From Planctomycetota bacterium (lineage in GTDB: Bacteria > Planctomycetota > Planctomycetia > Planctomycetales > Planctomycetaceae), in the NCBI GenBank assembly GCA_027624335.1, contig JAQBWV010000022.1, positions 1 to 44,201 of the forward strand: a DNA stretch of 44,201 nucleotides, read 5' to 3'. This document shows positions 16,414-26,461 of this stretch, piece by piece. A model generated the notes under the pieces. It saw only the letters and a program-made list of their open reading frames with translations, did not search any database and was not told the origin of the DNA. How positions within the stretch are numbered: the stretch's first letter is position 1; every line of letters starts with the position of its first letter. The position numbers and the translations under genes were made by a program.

Positions 16414-19293
16414 TCAAGGCAAGCGACTCTCTGTCTGGAGCTTCGACAATTGTTCCAACACGGACTGCACCTGAGTCTGCAGGTTGCGAAAGTCTTCGTT
16501 ATCGGGGGCTTCTTTGACAAGCTCCCGAAACACGTCAGCTGCCTTCTCCAACAGCACACGAGCGGAGGCGTACTGTTGTCGTTGAGCTTCCAGCTGTCCG
16601 ATGTTCATCAGAAGCTGACCAAGTTCGACTCGGTAACGATGAACGGCGGGACTTCGCCCCGCGAGATCCTGCATCGCGAAACGAGCCCTGGTGTAGGCGT
16701 CGATGGCCTCAGGCAGCTTTGACTCGTTAACGGGAATCAGCGCTGCGTTCAGGTCGGCCAGGAGCCGGTAACACAGTGCGAGCAAATATCGGTCGCGAAG
16801 GTCATCTGGCTGTTCAGTGAGCAGTTTTTCCAGTTCGCGTATCGCGAGTTCCACATTGTTGCGGACAGCTTCTGGATTATTCACGTCAACAGCGAGATTG
16901 GCGAGGTTGTACCACCCTTTGGCCAGATCACGCCGCAACTGCGGATCCTTCTTTCGCACGAGCAGCGTCTCCTTTCGATGCTTCTGCCCCTGCTCGTAGA
17001 GCATCTTTGCCTTGTCGAAGTTGCCGCGTCGGCGCGCCAGCAGGCCGAGATTCATATCAACATTCGCGAGCAGACGGTCGAATTCGAATCGTTCTTCAGA
17101 GTCCTCGGTCGAGCTGACAAGATCGACTCGCAGCCTGCGAGTTTCATCGAAGAGCTCTTCGGCGTGGTCGAGATCTCCCAGGTTGGTTGCCGCTCGTGCG
17201 AGAGCGTTGAGTGTTCGACTGAGGGCTCGTTTTACGGGCTTCGAGTCGGGAGTCGCGGCCAGCATCGTCAGTTGCATGTCTCGCGATTTTTCAAACGACA
17301 CGACTGCGGCCTGTGGTGAGTCGAGTTCCTCAACGATCAGCCCGACTCGAAAGTGTGACAGCGCAACTTCCTCGCGAACCGTAGGGTCGTCGGATCGTCG
17401 ATTCAGAAAACGCTGGTAATAGTCGTGTGCGAGCTGCAGCAGTTCGTGTCGCAGTTCTTCGGTTCCCGGTTCGTTCAGCAAACGGTCTTCGCTGACGTGC
17501 GTGAAGAAATCATTGACGGCTTCCAGGGCATCCTGAAAACTGGCTTCCGAGAGTTTCTGAGCCTTGTCAGTTGCCGCCAGGCTGGCTTCTACTTTTCGGC
17601 GAGCCGAGTCCGTTTCAATGTACGCGACCGCAAAGCTGACAAGAGCAACCAGCACGCTCGTACCGGCGATACCGCTGAGCGACGACACGATCGGGTTGCG
17701 GCGACACCAGCGCCACAGCCGTTCGGAACGTCCCAACGGTCTTGAGAGAATGGGTTCACCATTGAGATACCGCTGCAACTCATCGGCCAGTTCCTCGGCC
17801 GTCTGGAAGCGTCGAGCGGGCTCCTTTTCGAGGCACTTCATGCACAGCGTTTCAAGATCCCGATCGACCTCCGGATTGAGTTCGCGAAGCGATACAGGAT
17901 CCACATCCAGCACCTGTCGCATCGTGGCCATCGTCGAAGCGGCCTGAAACGGCGGTCGACTACTGAGCAGGTGATATAACGTCGCTCCCAGCGAGTAGAT
18001 GTCTGCTCGTGCCGTCGCGCTGGCGGCGTCCGAAAACTGTTCCGGTGGCATATACGAAGGTGTGCCCATCGCCTCGCCGGACTGCGTGAGCTCCAGGTCT
18101 TCGTCCTGAATTTTGGCCAGGCCGAAGTCCGCAATTCGTGGTCGCAGAGTACCTTTCTCGATCAGGATATTGGCTGGTTTGATATCTCGATGCAGGACAC
18201 CTTGCTGGTGGGCCGCGTAAACAGCGCGACAGATTGGCTCGATGAACGTGGCGGCCTCGCGGTTGTCGAGTGATCTGTCACGGATCCGATCCGACAACGA
18301 GCCGCCCTCGACATACTGCATGGAGAAGTAATGGCAACCGTCGATCTCACCGACGTCGTAGACGGTGACAAGATTATCGTGCTGCAGTCGCGCCGCTGCG
18401 TGAGCCTCTGCCTGAAAACGCTCGATCATTCGACGCCGGGTGACTTCTGTCATGTGTCCCAGGCGGTCGGGGCGGATGATCTTGAGAGCGACTAATCGGT
18501 TGGCGGCTTTCTGTCGAGCTTTGTAAACAACTCCCATTCCCCCCTGACCAAGCGGACTGATCAGTTCGTAATCGCCGAATGTCTGACCAGAGCCAATGAC
18601 CGGGCCGCTTGATGAGCGTTTCGATGCTGCCCCTGGCGACAACCCTGCTCCGCCCGAACTGATCACCGTCGGCATGATCCTGTTTTCGTCCATCGTCCCG
18701 GCTGAGGCGTAGTCCTGCGGAACGATGGTTTCGACGTCCGTCTGCATTTGAGCGGAATCCGCGGTGAACCTCAGTGCGACTTCTGCCGAAGTGGAGTCGT
18801 CCTGCCTGCTGTCAGCGCCTTCATCAGCCGGAGCAATCACCGTTTCAACTCGGCTACCCGAATTGGCGACCGAACTCCCCTCTGATTCGATGATCGTTTC
18901 AGAAATCGAAAGTAGCGAGTTGGGCGGCGTCAGAATAACGTCATCGACAGTGACGCCTTGCCCTGGCACGACCGTCTCTATCGCCGCAGGGCTCGACCTG
19001 GCGGGGTCGAAAGAAGCGAAGACAGTGGCGACAATCTCATTCGAGTCCGGAAACTGGCTGATGTAGTCATCGTGGCTCGGCATCTGACCGCGTTTGCGAC
19101 GGTTCTCGATTTCGATCTGTAACAGTTCTCGAAGCAACACCTGCTGCTCGATGCCGGATGTCCCTGCGAGGCAGTCTCGAATGCGGGCGGACTGCCCGGC
19201 CAGCAGTGCTTTTCGAAAGCGACCAGTCGATTCTTCGACTCGCAGACGTTGTGCGGGAGAAAGAGAGTCGACAGTCGGGATGGAACCGGCCAT
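16414..19293 (-). CDS. PknB-type Ser/Thr protein kinase with TPR-like C-terminus
   Basis: 959 residues. The N-terminal ~235 are a low-complexity cytosolic segment. The kinase domain starts at FGDYELISPLGQGGMGVVYKA (~239) with VALKI Lys271, HRDIKPAN (368-375), DFG (389-391) and TPSYMPPEQ. A single membrane segment lies at ~536-558 (IVSSLSGIAGTSVLVALVSFAVAYI). The extracytoplasmic part carries several TPR-like helical pairs (FDKAKMLYEQGQKHR, ASARVLLEKAADVF). This is the standard layout of the abundant planctomycete transmembrane kinases. All catalytic residues are present. Substrate and signal are unknown; the flanking secreted barrel protein gives no clear clue. Confidence 0.95.
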   Translation of the reverse strand: MAGSIPTVDSLSPAQRLRVEESTGRFRKALLAGQSARIRDCLAGTSGIEQQVLLRELLQIEIENRRKRGQMPSHDDYISQFPDSNEIVATVFASFDPARSSPAAIETVVPGQGVTVDDVILTPPNSLLSISETIIESEGSSVANSGSRVETVIAPADEGADSRQDDSTSAEVALRFTADSAQMQTDVETIVPQDYASAGTMDENRIMPTVISSGGAGLSPGAASKRSSSGPVIGSGQTFGDYELISPLGQGGMGVVYKARQKAANRLVALKIIRPDRLGHMTEVTRRRMIERFQAEAHAAARLQHDNLVTVYDVGEIDGCHYFSMQYVEGGSLSDRIRDRSLDNREAATFIEPICRAVYAAHQQGVLHRDIKPANILIEKGTLRPRIADFGLAKIQDEDLELTQSGEAMGTPSYMPPEQFSDAASATARADIYSLGATLYHLLSSRPPFQAASTMATMRQVLDVDPVSLRELNPEVDRDLETLCMKCLEKEPARRFQTAEELADELQRYLNGEPILSRPLGRSERLWRWCRRNPIVSSLSGIAGTSVLVALVSFAVAYIETDSARRKVEASLAATDKAQKLSEASFQDALEAVNDFFTHVSEDRLLNEPGTEELRHELLQLAHDYYQRFLNRRSDDPTVREEVALSHFRVGLIVEELDSPQAAVVSFEKSRDMQLTMLAATPDSKPVKRALSRTLNALARAATNLGDLDHAEELFDETRRLRVDLVSSTEDSEERFEFDRLLANVDMNLGLLARRRGNFDKAKMLYEQGQKHRKETLLVRKKDPQLRRDLAKGWYNLANLAVDVNNPEAVRNNVELAIRELEKLLTEQPDDLRDRYLLALCYRLLADLNAALIPVNESKLPEAIDAYTRARFAMQDLAGRSPAVHRYRVELGQLLMNIGQLEAQRQQYASARVLLEKAADVFRELVKEAPDNEDFRNLQTQVQSVLEQLSKLQTESRLP

Positions 19294-19474
19294 TCGGATC
19301 GACCTTCTGCATTGGTAATCAAGGAGAATTCACAGCCAACTGGCATCATACTGGCCCGATCCAGCAGTGTGATGCGTGGTTCCAAACCATCCCTGTTTTT
19401 TGCGGTCGTGTCGTGGCCCACTCCGAGCGGCACGTCGACTTGCGTTTCGATTTCACGAATGGCGCGCTCAACAA

Positions 19475-19571
19475 CCTCAGGAAGATCAGGCTATGCCTGA
19501 GGAAAATCGGGAATGGCATTGCCGAACTTCCATTCGGGATCCCTTCAGCCTGAGCCTGACCTACCTGAAAA
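19475..19571. repeat. REP-like inverted pair, family 2, copy A
   Basis: Arms at ~19475-19505 and ~19542-19571 face each other. The right arm, read on the minus strand, begins TTTTCAGGTAGGTCAGGCTC and matches the copy at 34861 at 24 of 29 positions. The left arm contains the hairpin TCAGGC-TAT-GCCTGA. Confidence 0.65.
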
Positions 19572-19655
19572 CAGTCATGTTGTTTTACTCTGAACTCGAA
19601 CGATGGATAACGATGGATCATGTTGTCTCTGCGCGACCTGCCTCAAAATAGAATC

Positions 19656-19686
19656 AGCCGCATCCGAATCAGATTCGGATGCGGCT
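19656..19686 (-). terminator. Perfect 15-bp stem, probable terminator
   Basis: AGCCGCATCCGAATC, one base, and its exact complement. In practice the loop would open to 3-5 bases. On the minus strand a short U-rich stretch (GATTCTATTTTG) follows, and on the plus strand a run with TTTTCTGTTTTTT lies about 10 bases after. It is 90 bases beyond the stop of the minus-strand gene at 19778 and likely ends that transcript. Confidence 0.7.
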
Positions 19687-19777
19687 TGAGTAGTTTTCTG
19701 TTTTTTGCGGCAGAGTTTGTTGGTTATGGAGCGTTTTCTGGCAGCTTGGTCGCGAAACTGGGCTTACTTCCGACAGG

Positions 19778-20440
19778 TCAGTTGTTGGTGTTGTCCTCGT
19801 CATCATTCAAAGCGGCGATTCCCAGGCCGATCGCGGTGCCAACGCCGGCAAGCACCAGCACGTCGTAAAGGCCAAGGCTGTCGAGAAAACCGACTGAGGG
19901 ACCCGCAAATGCGCCTCCAGGATATACCGGAACCAGTCCGCCGTTGTCGACAATTCGGACCTGACCGTAGGCCACTCCATTTTCATCGTAGAGGATTCTG
20001 CCGTCCGGCTCTTCGTTCTGACCTCGAACAAGCATCTCGTCTGAAACAATTCTCGCGGACTTGAGTGCCTTCGGTGGCGCGGTGTTGCTCGCCCAGACCC
20101 GGTACAGGCCATGACCTGTTCCTGCGACGACGTAGTAAATTCCAGGTTTCAGATTACCGACTTCAAAACGCCCCTGTTCATCAGTCGTTGTTCGAATGAC
20201 TTCCTTCCGATCCTTCCTCAGCGAAACCGCGACGCCTGCCGACGCCACATTCTTCGCATCTGAGACTTTTCCCTGAAGAAGTCCTTCATTCGTGAGTGCC
20301 AGATCACGGACCATGTTCGCGATCTTTCTGGCCTCGACTTGTCGTGGAGCTTCGGATGCTTCCAGGAGATTTCCCGGGATCAGCGTTCCAAAACAGGCCA
20401 GTGCTGCGACTGTCGACTTGAAGAATTGGTGAAGTTTCAT
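19778..20440 (-). CDS. Secreted carboxypeptidase-regulatory-like domain protein
   Basis: 220 residues starting with a clear signal peptide (MKLHQFFKSTVAALACFGTLIPG). Residues ~55-120 form a carboxypeptidase-regulatory-like beta sandwich (GLLQGKVSDAKNVASAGVAVSL, TTTDEQGRFEVGNLKPGIYYV). Near the C-terminus is a hydrophobic Gly-rich helix (VLVLAGVGTAIGLGIAAL) followed by acidic and Asn residues, resembling a membrane anchor. Proteins of this plan are frequent in planctomycetes, function unknown. It is divergent from hslV and ends at a strong hairpin. Confidence 0.75.
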   Translation of the reverse strand: MKLHQFFKSTVAALACFGTLIPGNLLEASEAPRQVEARKIANMVRDLALTNEGLLQGKVSDAKNVASAGVAVSLRKDRKEVIRTTTDEQGRFEVGNLKPGIYYVVAGTGHGLYRVWASNTAPPKALKSARIVSDEMLVRGQNEEPDGRILYDENGVAYGQVRIVDNGGLVPVYPGGAFAGPSVGFLDSLGLYDVLVLAGVGTAIGLGIAALNDDEDNTNN

Positions 20441-21001
20441 GGTCTCCGTACCTGTGTTTGTCGCCTGATCCGGGGGAGGAGTCAGTCCGGAACAAGTTGC
20501 TCCGGATACGCGAGTTCTTCGATTCGACCGTCAATTCGAATTCAGATTCCGAACGGCGACCGGTCGCAGACATCCTTTTCTGCAAGACACTTTGTCCCTG
20601 CCCAGAGCAATCTCCGACTGCCCCATGCCAGGCACACACCAAGCCCGCACTGCTGTTTCCTTGAACCGCGAGCCCACACGCATAACTCCTGCGAGCGGTC
20701 CATCAGGTTCGTAACGAGTTATCGTCACACTCCGCATTGCCGCTACAGTTTTCCCAGCCGGAACTCAGTTTTTCCTGCAGAGCGACAATTGAGCCTTTAA
20801 AACCCTTGATTCCGGCTGTGCAGGCCAATGGTCACTCGAATTTGCTCGTGACTGTTCAGAATCAGCAGACACGTGCTTGAGGCTGGCCGAAGCAGTTGAT
20901 AAGACGCTCTGTGGATTCAACTCGGCCAGACTTGAGTCAAAATTCGACGCGAGAGTGAAAAAACGGAAAACGTCCCGACTGAAAATGTGAGGCATCGCAC
21001 C
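20441..21001. other. Divergent intergenic region upstream of hslV
   Basis: 561 bases between divergent genes. No gene is supported in it, and I saw no strong palindrome. The region must hold the promoters of hslVU (plus) and of the secreted protein (minus). Confidence 0.5.
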
Positions 21002-21565
21002 ATGACATCCGAAAACCAGCATCCGATATGGAGATCGACGACGATCGTCAGCGTCCGAAAGGATGACGTCGTCGCCGTTGGCGGTGATGGCCAGGTGACC
21101 TACGGCAACACGATCATGAAGTCGGACACGAAAAAAATTCGATGGATGCTGGATCGTCGAGTTCTTGTCGGCTTTGCCGGGTCAACCGCTGACGCGTTCG
21201 CCCTGATGGAGCGGTTTGAAACAAAGCTCAAGGACTATCCAGGAAACATGCCGCGAGCAGCGACCGAACTCGCTCGCGACTGGCGCACGGATCGCATGCT
21301 GCGTCGACTTGAAGCGATGATGATTGCCGTTGACGCTGAAAACAGTCTGTTGCTCAGCGGGCAGGGCGACGTCGTGCAACCTTCCGATGGAGTACTTGGA
21401 ATCGGGTCAGGCGGCCCGTTTGCGGTCGCGGCAGCCAGAGCTCTACTCAAGCACACCAATCTCAGCGCCGGCGAGATTGTCCGGGAAGCACTGACCATCG
21501 CATCGGATATCGACGTCTACACCAACAGCAACATTATCGTCGAGGAAATTCCGTGCAAGAACTGA
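21002..21565 (+). CDS. hslV: ATP-dependent protease subunit HslV
   Basis: 187 residues from ATG 21002, with TGAGG about 9 bases upstream; an in-frame GTG at 20987 is less likely. The mature N-terminal threonine nucleophile is expected at Thr13 ([10 protein letters not shown]), followed by the family [14 protein letters not shown] and [12 protein letters not shown] segments. Twelve HslV subunits form the proteolytic double ring capped by HslU hexamers in the cytoplasm. The stop overlaps the hslU start by 13 bases, so the pair is translationally coupled. Confidence 0.97.
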   Translation: MTSENQHPIWRSTTIVSVRKDDVVAVGGDGQVTYGNTIMKSDTKKIRWMLDRRVLVGFAGSTADAFALMERFETKLKDYPGNMPRAATELARDWRTDRMLRRLEAMMIAVDAENSLLLSGQGDVVQPSDGVLGIGSGGPFAVAAARALLKHTNLSAGEIVREALTIASDIDVYTNSNIIVEEIPCKN

Positions 21566-23031
21566 CCCCCTGCGAAGTCGTTGCCCGTCTCGACCAGTAC
21601 ATCGTCGGCCAGAACGATGCCAAACGAGCGGTTGCGATTGCGCTTCGAAACCGCTGGCGATGGAAACAATTACCCGAAGATATGCGTCGCGAGGTAACTC
21701 CCAAAAACATTCTCATGATTGGCCCCACCGGTGTCGGCAAGACGGAGATCACGCGTCGACTCGCGAATCTGACGAGGGCTCCGTTCGTCAAAGTTGAAGC
21801 CAGCAAGTACACCGAAGTCGGGTACTACGGTCGCGATGTGGAGTCGATCATTCGAGACCTTGTCGAAGCCTCTATCAATATAGTCAACGACGACGCACGA
21901 AAAGAAGTTGAGGAAGAGGCTCTCGCACGTGTCGAGGATCGGCTGCTGGATCTGCTACTGAAATCTTCGGAGCCCGATGTCGGAGAACCTCGATTCCTCG
22001 AGTTTCACAACGTTGCGAGTGCCCCCCAGGAGCTGCTGGCTGACGTTGACGGCAGTGATTCTGCCGATGAAACACGGCCGACCGAAGCACACGACGTCGA
22101 ATCAATCGAGGCCGAAGCTCGCGAACAGGATCGCGAACGTCGTGAACGACAGAGTCGGATTCGCGAGAAGTTTCGACAAATGCTCAGAGATGGGAAGCTC
22201 GAAGAACGCATTGTCGAACTGAGCGTCGAGCAAAAAGCCGCAAGCGTGCAGATGTTTTCGGGACTGGGTGTCGAGCAGATGGACCCAGGTATGCAGAGCG
22301 TTTTCGAACGATTGATCCCGAGTCAAACTCGCAAGCGGGAAGCGACGGTCGAGCAGGCTCGAACGATTCTGCTCGAACAGCTAATCGAGGAACTCGTCGA
22401 TCGGGATTCCATCCAGGAAGACGCCTTGAGGCTCGCGGAAGCGTCGGGCATCGTCTTTATTGACGAAATGGACAAGGTCTGTGTCGACGGCGAAGGCTCT
22501 CGTGGACCGGACGTCAGCCGCCAGGGAGTACAGCGGGATCTTCTTCCAATCGTCGAAGGGACCACCGTCCAGACTCGGTATGGCAGTCTGAAGACCGACA
22601 ACATTCTGTTCATCGCGGCCGGCGCGTTTCACAAGAACCGTCCGTCGGACATGATGCCCGAGCTGCAGGGACGATTTCCGATTCGAGTCGAGTTGACAGA
22701 TCTTACTCGTGATGACTTTGTTCGAATCCTGACGGAACCTGAGGCATCGTTAACGCGACAGTATGCAGCGCTGCTGAAAGTTGAAGGCGTCATGCTGTCG
22801 TTCACCGACGATGCCATTCAAAAAATCGCTGACGTCGCGTTTCAGATGAATCAGTCGACGCAGAATATTGGAGCTCGTCGACTGCACACGATCCTCGAGA
22901 GACTGCTTGAAGAAGTCAGCTTCAACGCGCCAGATCTTACAGGCACCAGCGTCGTGATCGACACGGTCGACGTCGCCAGACAACTGGGTGACATCATCGC
23001 CAGCGAAGATCTCAGCCAGTTCATCCTCTAA
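21553..23031 (+). CDS. hslU: ATP-dependent protease ATPase subunit HslU
   Basis: 492 residues from GTG 21553, preceded by GAGGAAA and lying inside the end of hslV. AAA+ features: the [21 protein letters not shown]-terminal motif, Walker A GPTGVGKT (57-64), [18 protein letters not shown] substrate pore region, Walker [10 protein letters not shown], and a C-terminal sensor 2 with [17 protein letters not shown]. The I domain between Walker A and B is of normal size and charged. HslU unfolds substrates and feeds them into HslV. The C-terminus ends LSQFIL, the type of tail that inserts into HslV to activate it. Confidence 0.97.
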   Translation: MQELTPCEVVARLDQYIVGQNDAKRAVAIALRNRWRWKQLPEDMRREVTPKNILMIGPTGVGKTEITRRLANLTRAPFVKVEASKYTEVGYYGRDVESIIRDLVEASINIVNDDARKEVEEEALARVEDRLLDLLLKSSEPDVGEPRFLEFHNVASAPQELLADVDGSDSADETRPTEAHDVESIEAEAREQDRERRERQSRIREKFRQMLRDGKLEERIVELSVEQKAASVQMFSGLGVEQMDPGMQSVFERLIPSQTRKREATVEQARTILLEQLIEELVDRDSIQEDALRLAEASGIVFIDEMDKVCVDGEGSRGPDVSRQGVQRDLLPIVEGTTVQTRYGSLKTDNILFIAAGAFHKNRPSDMMPELQGRFPIRVELTDLTRDDFVRILTEPEASLTRQYAALLKVEGVMLSFTDDAIQKIADVAFQMNQSTQNIGARRLHTILERLLEEVSFNAPDLTGTSVVIDTVDVARQLGDIIASEDLSQFIL

Positions 23032-23082
23032 GAGTTTGTCCGATAGATGCGCCGACGAAACAGCAAATGCGTCGGTGTCCAA

Positions 23083-23217
23083 CTACTCCTGCTCAACGGT
23101 TTTATTGGAGAGTTCGTTTGTTGAGGTCGCATTCGCAACGACATTGACGGGCTCTTGAGATGCGGAGTCGGTGCAGGCAATCCAGCGGATCAGGCTCACC
23201 GCCAGCAGCACAGCCAT
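23083..23217 (-). CDS. Possible small membrane-anchored protein
   Basis: From ATG 23217 it gives 44 residues, MAVLLAVSLIRWIACTDS followed by a polar tail. The frame stays open to a GTG at 23334, but that part coincides with a REP-like pair and is unlikely to be coding. A hydrophobic start and polar end could be a small membrane or secreted peptide. No family is recognised and the ribosome site is weak. Confidence 0.3.
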   Translation of the reverse strand: MAVLLAVSLIRWIACTDSASQEPVNVVANATSTNELSNKTVEQE

Positions 23218-23280
23218 GCCGGGTAAACCGGGGAGAATGTACGTAATCCGAATCTGCCGGGCGACGGTGAAAAACACTGT

Positions 23281-23349
23281 CGGCTCTGCCTGACGAAAAG
23301 CGGTGACGGCGTCGCGAAAATCAATTCGGCACACCGTCAGGCAGGCAGT
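23281..23349. repeat. REP-like inverted pair, family 2, copy B
   Basis: GCTCTGCCTGACG (23283-23295) is identical to part of the copy at 34861-34956. The opposite arm CGTCAGGCAGGCAG lies at 23335-23348. This copy is shorter and more decayed. Confidence 0.55.
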
Positions 23350-23353
23350 CGAG

Positions 23354-24436
23354 TCATGCCGAAGCCGTGACCGCTCTATCCGGCATTCCGAGAATGTGAA
23401 TCTTCGCGGTGCCGCCAGAATATTCGCCGCCCTTGAGTGGCCGACCGTTCGCGTTCGCGGAATTTGACATCGTGAAGGCCAGGCGGCGACCGTCCGGATG
23501 AAGGGCCACGCTGCGACCGTTAGTCAGTTTCGTTCCGATGAAGAAAGGCGTCTCGTCACCCGGTTGCCAGAAGACGAGCTTCCCTTTGCCTGGAAAAGCG
23601 CTCGACACGCCAACGATAAAGCCGTCCGGGTGGAACCAGGCGTCGTACATGAAACCGTCCTGGCTGTCTCCAGCAATCAGCTCGTGGATTTGCTCGCCGG
23701 TCGTCCAATCGAACACCTGCAACACAGGACTACCTTTGGCGAATCCGCCATCGGGATCCTTCATTCCTCCAGCGACCAGCAGTGAGCCATCGACGTTGAA
23801 GGACAGTTGCCGGACTCCGCCGCTATCCTGCATGTGGTTCAGCTGGTACATGCCTGCAGCAGCGATCTCGCGTGTCTGCTTTCCAGTGGCAGTTTCAAAC
23901 TCACGAATGGTTCCGCGAAGGTCGCCGGCGACCAGCGTTTTACCACCTGGATGAAACGCCAGGCTGAAGATTTCATGGGGCACGCCTGCGATCTCGCGAA
24001 CAAGTGTGCCGTCACCTGTCGACAGGATTCGGATGACAGCATCGTTACCGCCGATCGCCACGAGCGTTCCGTCAGGCGAAACAGTCATGGCACGAATCCA
24101 ACCGGCCAAAGCCTCAGTCACTGACCAGAGTGGTTCCGATTTCTCCGAGGTAGAGTACGTCCAGCAGTTCACACCGCCCCAGGAGTCGCCCGAAACGCAA
24201 CGGTCGTCAGAGCCGACAAATGCAAAACACTGCAGCCAGCCATTATGCCCCGTGAGTGGAGCCAGCAGTTCAAAGCTGGCGTCTTTCACCGTCCATCGCT
24301 GAATCGTCGCGTCGTATCCGGCACCGACGAGGAACTTCCCACAAGGACTGAAGCGAGCCTGCCACAACTGCCGCTCGTACTCGAGCGTCTCGCCCTGTAC
24401 GGGTTCGTAGCGTTTGAGAAGTTCTTCCATCTGCAT
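23354..24436 (-). CDS. WD40 repeat protein
   Basis: 360 residues from ATG 24436, with AGGAG 7 bases upstream; the open frame starts at a TTG, 24454. At least six WD40-type blades are visible, with segments such as LWQARFSPCGKFLVGAGYDA, AMTVSPDGTLVAIGGNDAVIR, SLAFHPGGKTLVAGDLRGTIREF and LSFNVDGSLLVAGG. No signal peptide is present, so it is probably cytoplasmic, forming a beta propeller. It follows the DUF1552 gene on the same strand at a distance of 118 bases. Propellers of this kind often accompany DUF1552/DUF1592 genes in planctomycetes. Partner unknown. Confidence 0.88.
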   Translation of the reverse strand: MQMEELLKRYEPVQGETLEYERQLWQARFSPCGKFLVGAGYDATIQRWTVKDASFELLAPLTGHNGWLQCFAFVGSDDRCVSGDSWGGVNCWTYSTSEKSEPLWSVTEALAGWIRAMTVSPDGTLVAIGGNDAVIRILSTGDGTLVREIAGVPHEIFSLAFHPGGKTLVAGDLRGTIREFETATGKQTREIAAAGMYQLNHMQDSGGVRQLSFNVDGSLLVAGGMKDPDGGFAKGSPVLQVFDWTTGEQIHELIAGDSQDGFMYDAWFHPDGFIVGVSSAFPGKGKLVFWQPGDETPFFIGTKLTNGRSVALHPDGRRLAFTMSNSANANGRPLKGGEYSGGTAKIHILGMPDRAVTASA

Positions 24437-24554
24437 AACACGACTCCTGTCCAAGCGTGAGAAAAGAACGTTCCCAATACCTTCAAGCCTGATTGATGCA
24501 ACCAGAGAACACGATACTTCACGCAGTTATTAGTGAGTTGTTTCTGGATGTACC

Positions 24555-25874
24555 TTAACTCAACCCGGCCAACGGACCGTCCTTGCAATAACTCGGATTG
24601 CCGAATGTTTCGATCTGATGTCCGAAGCTGTGGGCCAGCGACAGCAGCAGGCGATGGTGCGGCACTTTGTTGAATTTCAGCGACCGACCGGTCTTGAAGT
24701 CAGAACCGCCACCCACCATGACGAACGGGATGTTGTCCAGTGTGTGTGAGTTGCCTTTGCCCAGCTCATTACCCCAGACAATCTGCGTGTTGTCGAGCAG
24801 ACTTCCCGGCCCGCCAGGTTCGGGAGTTTCGGCCAGACGTTTCACGAGATAAGCCAGCTGCTCGCAATACCATGTGTTGATCTTCGTCAGCTTCTCCTGA
24901 GCATCCGCGTTGTCGTCGCCTTCGTGAGACAGCGAATGGTGTCCTTCGTCGATCCCCAGCCACCTCATGCGAGCCTGACCGACCGAGTTCGTAAACTGCA
25001 GCGTCGAGACTCTGGCGAAGTCCGACACGAAGCTGTTGACCATCAGATCGATCTGCATCCTGCTGATCTGAGGGATGTTGTCGTTGTCTTCGCGGATGCC
25101 CGGTTGAAAATCGGGAACAGCGTGCTCAGCGTCTGTAGCAGGCGCAGCTTTGAGTTCTTTTTCCATTTCGCGAACAAACGTCGCGTGTTCGTCGAGCAGT
25201 CGACGATCGGCGACGCTCACCACGCTGCTCAGTTTTTTCAGGTCTGCCTGCACGTCATCCAAAACGCTGGACAGAGATTCCCGATCCTGCATCTGACCGT
25301 ACAGTTTTTCGAACATCTGATACGGATTGTCGATCGGCGCGACAGGTTTATTGGGACCGGCATAACTCAGTCTGGTCCACGTATCGGCGCGGTCGGGAAC
25401 CATCACGCCAAATTCGAGTGACCCGAATCGCGTGTGAGTTTCTGGATTCGCCTGAAAGACGTTCTTCAGTTCCTGATCGAGTGAAATTCCCGTCGACCAG
25501 CCGGCAGGCGTGTGGGATCCGCCCTGGATGTTCCCAGGAAACAGCTCGATCCCCGTCAACAGGCAAGCGATGCCGCGCATATGACTGTCGCCGTCGCCGC
25601 GGACTTTGTCGCAGACTCCATTGAGAACCAGCATCCGATCACGAAACGGCTCCAGCGGCTTGAGGATCGGCTTGAGGACAAACTCGCTACCTTCCTGATC
25701 CGGCCAGAATTCTTTGGGGACGGTGCCGTTCGGGCTGAACATCACGACCAGCCGCTTCTTCCGCGACGAGCTGCCGGCGAATCCAAGGCTCGGCAGATTC
25801 ATCAGGAACGGCAGCGCCGCGGCCTTCAGGCCCAGGCTTTTCAGAAAACGACGTCGGGAGGTGGGAAGGGGCAT
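24555..25874 (-). CDS. DUF1552 protein with Tat signal
   Basis: 439 residues. The N-terminus [19 protein letters not shown] is a twin-arginine signal. The remainder matches the planctomycete DUF1552 family: [34 protein letters not shown], a [15 protein letters not shown] segment with conserved His and Asp, and [25 protein letters not shown] near the end. It resembles sulfatase/DUF1501-type alkaline phosphatase folds, but no reaction is established. These proteins are almost always encoded next to a DUF1592-type cytochrome, as here, though two small toxin-antitoxin genes now separate them. Confidence 0.93.
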   Translation of the reverse strand: MPLPTSRRRFLKSLGLKAAALPFLMNLPSLGFAGSSSRKKRLVVMFSPNGTVPKEFWPDQEGSEFVLKPILKPLEPFRDRMLVLNGVCDKVRGDGDSHMRGIACLLTGIELFPGNIQGGSHTPAGWSTGISLDQELKNVFQANPETHTRFGSLEFGVMVPDRADTWTRLSYAGPNKPVAPIDNPYQMFEKLYGQMQDRESLSSVLDDVQADLKKLSSVVSVADRRLLDEHATFVREMEKELKAAPATDAEHAVPDFQPGIREDNDNIPQISRMQIDLMVNSFVSDFARVSTLQFTNSVGQARMRWLGIDEGHHSLSHEGDDNADAQEKLTKINTWYCEQLAYLVKRLAETPEPGGPGSLLDNTQIVWGNELGKGNSHTLDNIPFVMVGGGSDFKTGRSLKFNKVPHHRLLLSLAHSFGHQIETFGNPSYCKDGPLAGLS

Positions 25875-25940
25875 GGCAGGACTTCATTAAGAAGTGAGGG
25901 GTGGGGAGCACTCGTAAAACTGATTGCAGTAGCCTTAATC

Positions 25941-26237
25941 TTACGTTCTGCGGTGCCATTTCTCGGGATTGCTTGCCCCATGAAATAAACCCAGAACATG
26001 CACAGTATTGCTTACGGGGCGGAACAGGATGATGTACGGAAACTTCCGAAGTCGGGCAAATCGAACGTCTTCAAAGACGAGACCAAATGATTCAGAGCTT
26101 TCTGCAATGTCGTCGAATCGTGAGTCAACCATCGAACGAAATCGATTTCCGAGTTCGACCGACACAGAGTCGTACCACTCAACCGCCTTCTCAAGATCGG
26201 AGACGAACAGCGAGTGGAAGCGGAGCCTGTCAGGCAT
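25941..26237 (-). CDS. ParE/RelE-family toxin
   Basis: 98 residues, typical for ParE/RelE. Family features are an N-terminal helix-rich part (DLEKAVEWYDSVSVELGNRF), RFARLRKFPYIILFRPV with the basic/aromatic core, and VHVLGLFHGASNPEKW, matching the V.vl.v.H..rdP..W ending of the ParE group. It overlaps the antitoxin by 8 bases. Targets of this family are gyrase or ribosome-bound mRNA; which one applies here cannot be told. Confidence 0.9.
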   Translation of the reverse strand: MPDRLRFHSLFVSDLEKAVEWYDSVSVELGNRFRSMVDSRFDDIAESSESFGLVFEDVRFARLRKFPYIILFRPVSNTVHVLGLFHGASNPEKWHRRT

Positions 26238-26451
26238 CCTGTTTGTTGACTCGGTTCCAGAGTTCTGCCCTCGTCAATGAAGAGTCAGAACCAGCATTCA
26301 TTTCTGAAGATCGCCGCAGCACCTCATTCCGATCATCCGCAGAAAACATAAGTGGCTCGTCGGAAGTACGAATGTCGTCCCAGAGTTCTTCCACGATTCG
26401 AAGTTTTTCAGTGACGGGTAGCTTTCGAAGCTCGTCAAGTTCGATGCTCAC
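26230..26451 (-). CDS. Addiction-module antitoxin (TIGR02574-like)
   Basis: 73 residues from GTG 26451, with AAGGA 7 bases upstream. ELRKLPVTEKLRIVEELWDDI is the hallmark of the small antitoxin component family paired with ParE/RelE toxins. It begins 10 bases after the stop of the DUF1592 gene and runs in the same direction, so the pair is probably cotranscribed with it. Confidence 0.9.
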   Translation of the reverse strand: MSIELDELRKLPVTEKLRIVEELWDDIRTSDEPLMFSADDRNEVLRRSSEMNAGSDSSLTRAELWNRVNKQDA

Positions 26452-26461
26452 AGGTTCGTCC

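Larger units (their letters stand above)
19294..19777. other. Intergenic region with palindromic repeats
   Basis: The gap between the kinase start and the 19778 stop contains no supported gene. It contains the family 2 REP-like pair at 19475-19571 and the perfect hairpin at 19656-19686, plus the presumed kinase promoter just above 19293. Confidence 0.6.
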
